Shown here piece after piece: positions 12,593-17,903 of a stretch of 17,903 bases of DNA; position 1 is the first letter of the stretch; each line of letters starts with the position of its first letter. The notes beneath the pieces were generated by a model. That model did not search any database and was not told the DNA's origin. It was given only the letters and a program-made list of their open reading frames with translations. The translations under genes and the position numbers were made by a program. Where the stretch lies: contig JAKLKB010000170.1 of the NCBI GenBank assembly GCA_023150835.1, positions 1 through 17,903 of the forward strand, given 5' to 3'. This DNA comes from Myxococcota bacterium (lineage in GTDB: Bacteria > Myxococcota_C > UBA6777).

Positions 12593-15112
12593 ATGGAGAA
12601 GCAAAAAAACAAGAGGCAAGGGTGGTATCGTGGCTTTTTCTTTAGCTTTTTCACAAGTTTGTGGCTTGCGTTCTTGGCCTGTGGTGATGTCCCTGTGTTG
12701 CAGCCCACGAAATTCTTTTGCAACAACACCACAGCCTGCGATACGGGCTACGTATGCCAAGGCAATGTCTGCGTCTTGGCCAGTCGGATCGAAGGAAACA
12801 GTCACACAGAAGGGACCACCGAAGGGACCACAGAGATCCCGACCGAAAAGACCACAGAGATCCCGACCGAAGGGACCACAGAGATCCCGACCGAAGCGGG
12901 CGAACCAAGCGGACCCGAAGAAACGGTTCCACCCGATTCAACCGAACCCAACCCGCAAGAAGGCTCCATCGAAGAGTCCGCACCCATCGAGCCAATCGCT
13001 GATTCGACCATCGAGCCGACCGCTGAGCCTACAGCGGAACCAACCGCCGAACCCGCCGACGAAGCGACCGCTGAGTCCGTCGACGAGCCGACCGCTGAGC
13101 CTACCGCTGAGTCCGTCGACGAGCCGACCGCTGAGCCAACCGCTGAGCCTGTATCCGACGGGAGTTCTCCAGAACCCTCCCAAGAAGTCGGACCTGACAC
13201 TTGTGTTGGACCAAGCGGCCAAAAGTGCTGTCAGAAAGCAGACGATTGCACAAGTCTTGGGCCGGGCGCGTACTGCGCACTAAACGGTTATTGCTACGCC
13301 AAAGATAAATGCACGAACTCTGATCCAAAAACTTGTCCCACGTTAGGAGATGTTTGCAAAAAAGACGGGAAGTGCGGTGATTGTGCAAACGACGGCGAGT
13401 GCGGAACAGGCGGAAAGTGCAGTCTTCAGAAACGCTGCTTTTATGATCCATGTACGAGCCCCGCTGATTGTCCGACAGGTATGGTCTGTCAGCAAAGCCG
13501 TTGTGTGGCGCTGTTGAAAAGGGATTCGTCGAATAACGTGGTGGGATGGGGAGACGGGGCCGTTGCGAAAGATTGTATGGAGTACCGCTATCCGCCCGCA
13601 GGGTACGAGGCTGCAACGCAGGACGGCGTGTACCAGATCCTCGACAAAGCAGATCAGCATTGGGTGTCCTGCAATATGACCTACGCAGGCGGCGGATGGA
13701 CGTTGACCATGAAGATCCAGAAAACAGGTTCGACATTTGATTACGATTCGCCCAAATGGGAGGACGATAAGTTGGTGTCTGCAACTCCGCAATCAAACGA
13801 CGCTCTGTTGGACGGGACAGACGCGAAACTGCGCAGCTACACCAAAGTCGGAGTCAAGCAGATCATGCTCCAGATGCAGACAGAGCCCGACGTATCGGCA
13901 TCTCCTGCCACCGAGCGCAGAAGAGCCATCTTGACGCTCGATCAAAGCAAGCCTTCTTTGATGGAGGTCATGAAAGCGCCAACGCCAGCGCTATCGGTGG
14001 GTGGCGGATTGGAGCGCCAAAACTGGCGTGCGTTGATCGGTGGTTCGGAGGTGTATTCGTACCCGTGTGCGGAGGGTCTTAAAAAAACCAAAGGAGCGAA
14101 TCTCAAGATCCGCATGGGTTTGATTTCTTCGGACGCGGTGGCTTGTACTGCAAACTTCTCGGTTCTGGGTGTGGGAGCAAAGTACGATGCCGCCGCACAC
14201 GCCATTTTTGGGGCTGGTTTTTGGCGGGGAGGGAGTCGATCGATCGTTGAAAATGTGTATGCGTATCTGTGGGTACGGGCTTTTCCTGCTTCCACACAAC
14301 CACTCGTGACGACAAGCAACGCCTTGGCCTATGGCTCCAACCAGTTCGCCAAAAGCTGTCTTGAGTATCGGACGCCACCCGCCGTCAGCGAGATCAGCGG
14401 TGAATACTGGTTGGCGGGTCCAGCAGGTTCCTATCGGACTTATTGTGATATGACCAAACATGGCGGAGGATGGACGCTTGCGCTCAAAATCAACGGGAAA
14501 GAATCTGCCTTTGCGTTTGATAACGCGGCGGCTTGGGTCAATGGTGTTCCTTCAATCAACGTAAACCAAGGTCACTCGCCTTCGACCCAAGGCAGTTTTT
14601 CACTCGCAAGCTACACCAGCCTTGCTCCACAGCAGATCATGCTGGAACAAACGGTGTTGGACATGTCGTCTGGCACGAAAGATTCGACGCTGACGAGCCT
14701 TGTGGTGCATCTCGACAATCCGAACAGCGAACCCTTGTCAAAAGTGTTTGTTTCGCCAAATCCAGCAGCGTTGCGCTTTGCGTATTCGCTCGGTGCGATG
14801 GCGTGGATGGAGTGGTTTCCCAATCCGATGGCAAAACTCCATAAAAACTGCGTCCTCGAAGGGTTTTCAAAAGAGCAATCTTGGACAACAGATATCTTCA
14901 AAAACGCAAAAGTGCGGATCGGGGCGGTCGGCCAAGAAGAGGATTGCGCAGCCCAGCCAAAAGAGACGCTTTCATGGATCGGCCTTGGCGGAACAGGAAC
15001 GGCGTGCAGTATCAACAGTAGCTGGATTGCGGGAGCTTCTTCGGGGGATTGCGGGGTGTTTGCGAGCAAGAAGCTAGATATCGTCTCCCAGACGAATCTA
15101 TATCTGCGCTGA
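12593..15112 (+). CDS. Lipoprotein with acidic repeat linker, Cys-rich region and two fibrinogen-like domains
   Basis: 839 residues from the ATG at 12593. GTG at 12590 has slightly better spacing to GAGGG; the frame is open to 12488 but the signal peptide begins here. The signal is MEKQKNKRQGWYRG, a Phe/Leu core, and lipobox FLA-C (C30), followed by a short Cys-bearing segment. Residues ~65-195 are a linker of repeats: three 24-bp units encoding TTEIPTEK/G, then many PTAE/SVDE units (~142-188). Residues ~204-304 are Cys-rich (CC, then spaced Cys pairs), as in Dickkopf/EGF-like stretches of myxobacterial secreted proteins. Two similar C-terminal domains follow. Domain 1 begins at CMEYRYPP (C328) with AGGGWTLTMKIQ (365-376). 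Domain 2 begins at CLEYRTPP (C589) with 'YCDMTKHGGGWTL' (W627). 'YCDM....GGGWT' is the hallmark of fibrinogen-like/intelectin-type ligand-binding domains. Likely a surface recognition or adhesion lipoprotein. Ligand unknown. Confidence 0.85.
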   Translation: MEKQKNKRQGWYRGFFFSFFTSLWLAFLACGDVPVLQPTKFFCNNTTACDTGYVCQGNVCVLASRIEGNSHTEGTTEGTTEIPTEKTTEIPTEGTTEIPTEAGEPSGPEETVPPDSTEPNPQEGSIEESAPIEPIADSTIEPTAEPTAEPTAEPADEATAESVDEPTAEPTAESVDEPTAEPTAEPVSDGSSPEPSQEVGPDTCVGPSGQKCCQKADDCTSLGPGAYCALNGYCYAKDKCTNSDPKTCPTLGDVCKKDGKCGDCANDGECGTGGKCSLQKRCFYDPCTSPADCPTGMVCQQSRCVALLKRDSSNNVVGWGDGAVAKDCMEYRYPPAGYEAATQDGVYQILDKADQHWVSCNMTYAGGGWTLTMKIQKTGSTFDYDSPKWEDDKLVSATPQSNDALLDGTDAKLRSYTKVGVKQIMLQMQTEPDVSASPATERRRAILTLDQSKPSLMEVMKAPTPALSVGGGLERQNWRALIGGSEVYSYPCAEGLKKTKGANLKIRMGLISSDAVACTANFSVLGVGAKYDAAAHAIFGAGFWRGGSRSIVENVYAYLWVRAFPASTQPLVTTSNALAYGSNQFAKSCLEYRTPPAVSEISGEYWLAGPAGSYRTYCDMTKHGGGWTLALKINGKESAFAFDNAAAWVNGVPSINVNQGHSPSTQGSFSLASYTSLAPQQIMLEQTVLDMSSGTKDSTLTSLVVHLDNPNSEPLSKVFVSPNPAALRFAYSLGAMAWMEWFPNPMAKLHKNCVLEGFSKEQSWTTDIFKNAKVRIGAVGQEEDCAAQPKETLSWIGLGGTGTACSINSSWIAGASSGDCGVFASKKLDIVSQTNLYLR
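12827..12898 (+). repeat. 24-bp in-frame tandem repeat (3 units) in the lipoprotein linker
   Basis: Three units starting at 12827, 12851 and 12875, each ACCACAGAGATCCCGACCGA plus a variable AAG, GGG or GCG-type end, encoding TTEIPTE plus one residue. Apart from the last codon the units are identical, so the array is young or kept homogeneous. Copy changes would only lengthen or shorten the linker. Confidence 0.95.
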
Positions 15113-15150
15113 GCAGCGCGGTGGGGGCGATCGTCGAAGGGTGGCTGTAG

Positions 15151-15496
15151 ACGCCCTGTTGTTGGGCAGCCACAGCTTACAGGGGTACAAAATGCGCGCA
15201 TCACGCAGAGGATGCCGAAAAGAAGAGTCCACGGACAACGACCAACGGGAGTTGCGCGCTTCGCAAAGCACGGAAAGCACGGAAAGCACGGAAAGCACGG
15301 AAAGCACGGAAAGCACGGAAAGCACGGAAAGCACGGAAAGCACGGAAAGTATGGCGACGGGGTGATCGTCACACGATTTGTACCCTGTGGTTTGGGGGCG
15401 ACGGCAAGTACCCCTGTCAGATTACCCCCTCTGGACGGGCTTTACAGAGGATGTGTACGAGTGTTAGGCATCTGTGGCTGCCCAACAGCAGGGCGT
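15151..15496. repeat. Inverted pair of REP-like palindromes flanking a short non-coding segment
   Basis: The left arm (15151-15175, ACGCCCTGTTGTTGGGCAGC...) and right arm (15472-15496) are reverse complements over 25 nt with one mismatch. Each arm is itself a partial palindrome: GTGGCTG at 15141-15147 can pair with CAGCCAC at 15168-15174. A further nested pair is ACAGGGGTAC (~15178-15187) with GTACCCCTGT (~15408-15417). The core TTGGGCAGCCACA also occurs at 10502-10514, so this is a dispersed family. The arms enclose about 300 bp containing a 9-bp array and no gene that I can support. The whole 15113-15777 interval appears non-coding. Confidence 0.8.
15262..15351 (+). repeat. 9-bp tandem array CGGAAAGCA (8 perfect plus 2 variant units)
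   Basis: Eight perfect copies of CGGAAAGCA (15271-15342), flanked by CGCAAAGCA (15262-15270) and CGGAAAGTA (15343-15351). It gives low-complexity open frames in several phases (KHG, EST or SVL repeats), none of which looks like a real gene. It lies between the two inverted REP-like arms. Confidence 0.97.
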
Positions 15497-15505
15497 TGGC
15501 CTTTT

Positions 15506-15726
15506 GAACCGAAAACGATAGGTTTAGGGATGAGGAGAAGCGTAAACGAATCGAAAACGATAGGTTTAGGGATGAGGAGAAGCGTAAACGAATCGAAAAC
15601 GATAGGTTTAGGGATGAGGAGAAGCGTAAACGAATCGAAAACGATAGGTTTAGGGATGAGGAGAAGCGTAAACGAATCGAAGATGAGGAGAAGCGTAAAC
15701 GAATCGAAAACGATAGATTTAGGGAT
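15506..15726 (+). repeat. 42-bp tandem array directly upstream of the kinase-FGE gene
   Basis: Units start at 15506, 15548, 15590 and 15632 (full, 42 bp, virtually identical: GAATCGAAAACGATAGGTTT... then AGGGATGAGGAGAAGCGTAA plus AC). A 27-bp unit with a 15-bp internal deletion starts at 15674, and a partial last unit runs 15701-15726. Each unit holds the small palindrome TCGaaaaCGA. There are no spacers, so it is not a CRISPR. The array ends 51 bp before the kinase ATG, so it probably lies in or next to its promoter or 5' leader. Confidence 0.97.
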
Positions 15727-15777
15727 ATCGCATGATATGCAGGAACACACACCCGAAAAAACGGATGGGAGGAAGAG

Positions 15778-17715
15778 ATGGAGAAGAAAGCGTTGATGGA
15801 AGAGTTGGAGCAGTTGGGGAAGTTGTACCAATCGGGGGTGTTTTCACAGGCGGAGTTTGAAGCGCAACGAGCGGAGTTGTTGGAGCAATTGCGGGTGTTG
15901 CGCAGTGGGCAGACGCCGATGCCGTCGAAGGGTGGTGGAAGTGGACTCAGCCAAGTCCACGGTGCGGATGTATTGGCCACAGGCTTTGTGGGAGGGCAAG
16001 GGCAGGCGGGATTTGTGGGAGGGCAAGGGCAAACGGGGCTGGGTGTGGGCCGAGTGGTGGGGGAGCGTTATCGGTTGGTGCGGATGTTGGGGCGAGGTGG
16101 GATGGGCGAGGTGTGGTTGGCCGAAGACATCCGCTTGGGTCGGGCGTTTGCGCTGAAGTTTCTGTCCGATGCGTTGGTGGGATCATCGGAAGCGTTGGGG
16201 CGGATGCACCGAGAATATGAAGTGCTGGAAAAGCTGACGCATCCGCATATTGTGCGGGTGTTCGATATGGATCAGGACAAAGACAGCGGGCGCTGGTATC
16301 TGCGGATGGAGTATGTGGAAGGCGAAGACTTGGGGAAAAAGATCGCGGTGGTGGCGCAACAAGCCAAACGACCGTTGTTTGGGATGGATGTGATGGTGGG
16401 TTGGTTAGGGCAGCTAGTGGAGGCTTTGGATTACGCCCATCAGCAGGGGATCTTGCACCGCGATATCAAGCCCGCAAATTTGATGTTGACGACCGAACCG
16501 CAGCGATTGAAAGTGATGGATTTTGGGATAGCGCGTGTGGTCAGCGGAACGCATACGACCCAACACACCGCGATGATGGGATCGATGTACTACGCCGCAC
16601 CAGAGCTTTTGCGCGGTCAAGCGGCGACCCCAGCGGCGGATATCTATTCGTTTGGTGTGTTGGTGTACGAGATGTTGACGGGGGAACCGCCGATGGGACA
16701 TTTCGAGAAGCCGTCTTTGGTGGTGGATGGGCTTTCGGTAGAGGTGGATCGACCGCTGCTGGGGATGTTATCGCCAAACCCGACAAAACGGGGGGGCTCG
16801 TTGCGAGAGGCGTGGTCGCCGTTGCGGGATGCGCTGCTTGGAAAATCGGCAACGGTGGTTGCGCCACCCCAGCCCGCGCCAGCATCGCCAAAGATCGAGG
16901 TGATCGCACCGCCACCGCCACCGAAGATCGCGGAACCATCGGCAGGAGAGCGGCGGGTGTTTCGGGTGGGCGGGGCGGATCTTGCGATGCGCTGGATCCC
17001 TGCGGGGCGCTTCCTCATGGGCGCAGGAGCCGATGACAAGGAGGCCAATGACTACGAAAAACCGCAGCACGAAGTGACAATCACACGGGGATTTTGGATG
17101 GGGGAGGTGCCCGTCACACAGGGCCAATACCAAGCGATCACGGGCCATAATCCATCGCATTTCAAAGCGGTGGGTTTGGATGCGCCTGTGGAGCAGGTGA
17201 ATTGGCATGAAGCAGCAGCGTTTGCAAACAAGTTGTCTGCGTTGGAGGGGCTGTCGGCTTGTTTTGTGGGTAGTGGCGAACAGATGGAAGGAGTGGGAAA
17301 CAAGAGCGGCCATTACGTCGGGTGTAAGGGGTGGCGTTTACCGACGGAGGCGGAGTGGGAATATGCTTGTCGTGCGGGTGCGACAACGCCGCGTTATGGA
17401 GAGTTAGACGAGATCGCGTGGTATGGGAAGAACAGCGGCAGCACAACGCATGCTGTGGGGCAAAAACAAGCCAATGCGTGGGGGCTACACGATACGCTGG
17501 GCAATGTCTGGGAGTGGTGCTATGACTGGTTTGGTGGTTATTCGGCCCAAGCAGCTACAGACCTTGTTGGAGCAGCTACAGGCACGAACCGCGTGGTACG
17601 GGGTGGCGGTTGGCACTACCACGCTAACAGCGTGCGGGCGGCGCGGCGTTACTACGGCACGCCGACGTACCGCAACTACAACATCGGTTTCCGTGTCGTC
17701 AGGTCGAGCCCCTAA
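15778..17715 (+). CDS. Ser/Thr protein kinase (Hanks type) fused to a C-terminal FGE/SUMF1-like domain; candidate DGR target
   Basis: 645 residues; start supported by GGGAGGAAGAG before the ATG. Residues 8-40 form a SHOCT-like helical pair (LEQLGKLYQSGVFSQAEFEA). A Gly-rich linker follows, with GFVGGQGQ twice. Kinase domain ~97-355: GRGGMGEV (105-112), Lys in FALKFL (K127), HRDIKPAN (D229), DFG (248-250), APE (274-276), DIYSFGVLVYEMLTG. All catalytic residues are present, so activity is likely. The kinase C-lobe is short and followed by a Pro-rich linker (~362-385). Residues ~400-642 are an FGE-sulfatase-type C-type-lectin fold: MRWIPAGRFLMG, MGEVPVTQGQY, PVEQVNWHEAAAF, GWRLPTEAEWEYACRAG, LGNVWEWC, RVVRGGGW, IGFRVV. 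The paired Cys of true formylglycine-generating enzymes are not present in the RGGGW...GFRVV segment, so enzyme activity is unlikely. There is no membrane segment, so it is presumably cytosolic. It fits a ligand-sensing kinase whose C-terminal domain binds a partner; the 3' end looks hypervariable. Confidence 0.92.
   Translation: MEKKALMEELEQLGKLYQSGVFSQAEFEAQRAELLEQLRVLRSGQTPMPSKGGGSGLSQVHGADVLATGFVGGQGQAGFVGGQGQTGLGVGRVVGERYRLVRMLGRGGMGEVWLAEDIRLGRAFALKFLSDALVGSSEALGRMHREYEVLEKLTHPHIVRVFDMDQDKDSGRWYLRMEYVEGEDLGKKIAVVAQQAKRPLFGMDVMVGWLGQLVEALDYAHQQGILHRDIKPANLMLTTEPQRLKVMDFGIARVVSGTHTTQHTAMMGSMYYAAPELLRGQAATPAADIYSFGVLVYEMLTGEPPMGHFEKPSLVVDGLSVEVDRPLLGMLSPNPTKRGGSLREAWSPLRDALLGKSATVVAPPQPAPASPKIEVIAPPPPPKIAEPSAGERRVFRVGGADLAMRWIPAGRFLMGAGADDKEANDYEKPQHEVTITRGFWMGEVPVTQGQYQAITGHNPSHFKAVGLDAPVEQVNWHEAAAFANKLSALEGLSACFVGSGEQMEGVGNKSGHYVGCKGWRLPTEAEWEYACRAGATTPRYGELDEIAWYGKNSGSTTHAVGQKQANAWGLHDTLGNVWEWCYDWFGGYSAQAATDLVGAATGTNRVVRGGGWHYHANSVRAARRYYGTPTYRNYNIGFRVVRSSP
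17593..17715 (+). other. Putative DGR variable region (VR) at the 3' end of the kinase-FGE gene
   Basis: Codons after RGGGW are CAC TAC CAC (17614-17622), AAC AGC (17626-17631), TAC TAC GGC (17650-17658), TAC (17668-17670) and AAC TAC AAC (17674-17682). All twelve end in C and are AAC, or AAC with only A positions changed. The framework between them is A-poor (GTG CGG GCG GCG CGG CGT; ATC GGT TTC CGT). This is the pattern expected when adenines of an AAC-rich template repeat are mutated during retrohoming into an FGE-type C-type-lectin domain. Ordinary FGE-like domains also have Asn/Tyr-rich 'R..N.N.GFR' ends, so the call needs the template repeat and the reverse transcriptase, neither of which is in the window. 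Confidence 0.55.
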
Positions 17716-17716
17716 T

Positions 17717-17765
17717 TACCGTTTTCCGTTTTACCGTTTTACCGTTTGCGGCCCGATTTATCGGG
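17717..17765 (+). other. T-rich ACCGTTTT repeats and small hairpin just after the stop codon
   Basis: Right after TAA the sequence reads TTACCGTTTT, CCGTTTT, ACCGTTTT, ACCGTTT (17717-17747), four near-copies of one motif. It is followed by CCCGA-TTTA-TCGGG (17752-17756 with 17761-17765), a 5-bp stem with a 4-nt loop (extendable to CCCGAT/ATCGGG). No U-tract follows, so it is a poor intrinsic terminator. In characterised DGRs a small GC-rich hairpin lies shortly downstream of the VR and aids homing; the position here would fit. Confidence 0.45.
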
Positions 17766-17903
17766 GTTGAAAGAGGGGGGCGCTTCGTGAACGAATGTGT
17801 TGTCCGTCGACAGTGCAGTCGTGTGTGCAGTATAGAGTGCGGCGGGTTCTGATGGGCGTGGCGCTTCAGGACGCAAGGCAGCGAGCTCCGCCGCGCCGCG
17901 TCG
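17766..17903. other. Window end, no supported gene
   Basis: 138 bp, turning strongly GC-rich in the last 60 bp. A frame opening at ATG 17795 stays open to the window end (36 codons), but it has no well-placed ribosome binding site and no recognised protein motif. Nothing resembling a copy of the VR (a template repeat) is seen here. Confidence 0.4.

Noticed and set aside
15506-15726. CRISPR array
   Set aside because: Units are head-to-tail without unique spacers and no cas genes are present.
15212-15796. Open frame of 194 codons across both tandem arrays upstream of the kinase
   Set aside because: It is open only because the 9-bp and 42-bp periods are multiples of three; the translation is KHG and RSVNESKTIGLGM repeats, there is no convincing ribosome binding site, and it overlaps the kinase start.
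15778-17715. Active formylglycine-generating enzyme
   Set aside because: The C-terminal RGGGW...GFRVV segment lacks the active-site Cys pair of that family; the domain is more likely a binding fold.
17795-17903. Possible start of a downstream gene (for example a DGR accessory gene)
   Set aside because: Only 36 codons, poor ribosome binding site spacing and no recognisable motif; cannot be supported.
1-17903. tRNA, rRNA or riboswitch genes
   Set aside because: No cloverleaf, rRNA-like or known riboswitch core was seen in the intergenic stretches by eye.

Overview
The window looks like a chromosomal stretch from a Gram-negative, predatory or social type of bacterium, most plausibly Myxococcota (inference from protein style only; no marker gene is present). 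The reasons are several secreted proteins and lipoproteins with long Pro/Thr/Ser/Glu linkers, a Cys-rich fibrinogen-like lipoprotein, a Hanks-type kinase fused to a formylglycine-generating-enzyme-like (FGE/SUMF1) domain, a possible Cys-containing C-terminal sorting tail, and many intergenic palindromes and minisatellites.

Region by region. 1-256 (minus) is the N-terminal part of an IS1634-type transposase that runs off the window edge. 357-8116 (minus) reads as one operon of six genes with overlaps or short gaps. In transcription order these are: a BNR beta-propeller protein with an unusual C-terminal domain; a small exported protein made mainly of that same domain; an SbsA-Ig/lamin-tail lipoprotein; a GT-C (GT87-like) membrane glycosyltransferase with a Ser-Ser-Glu/Gln minisatellite; a receiver-domain protein; and a parallel beta-helix surface protein. 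A divergent promoter region (about 8117-8489) separates it from a long-chain polyprenyl diphosphate synthase (8490-9527, plus). After a three-unit repeat block comes a GbsR/MarR-like regulator (9795-10448, plus), facing an unrecognised small protein (10623-11081, minus). A pair of C-rich inverted palindromes (about 11286-11424) runs into the 3' end of an esterase-like lipoprotein (11412-12467, minus), which seems to have lost its catalytic His. Divergent to it is a large fibrinogen-like lipoprotein (12593-15112, plus).

15113-15777 is a repeat-dense non-coding stretch: two REP-like palindromes in inverted orientation around a 9-bp array, followed by a 42-bp tandem array directly upstream of the last gene. 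That gene (15778-17715, plus) encodes a SHOCT-like / Ser-Thr kinase / FGE-like protein.

Most interesting point: the last ~120 bp of the kinase-FGE gene look like the variable region of a diversity-generating retroelement (DGR) target. Twelve codons at the expected ligand-facing positions are all of the type reachable from AAC by changing only A (CAC, TAC, AAC, AGC, GGC), they sit in a GGGW...R.AR....P..R.....GFRVV framework, and a T-rich repeat and a small hairpin follow the stop codon. No reverse transcriptase or template repeat lies inside the window, so this is a prediction. It would mean a kinase whose sensor domain is hypervariable. The cell-surface operon and the isoprenoid synthase appear to be independent neighbours of it.
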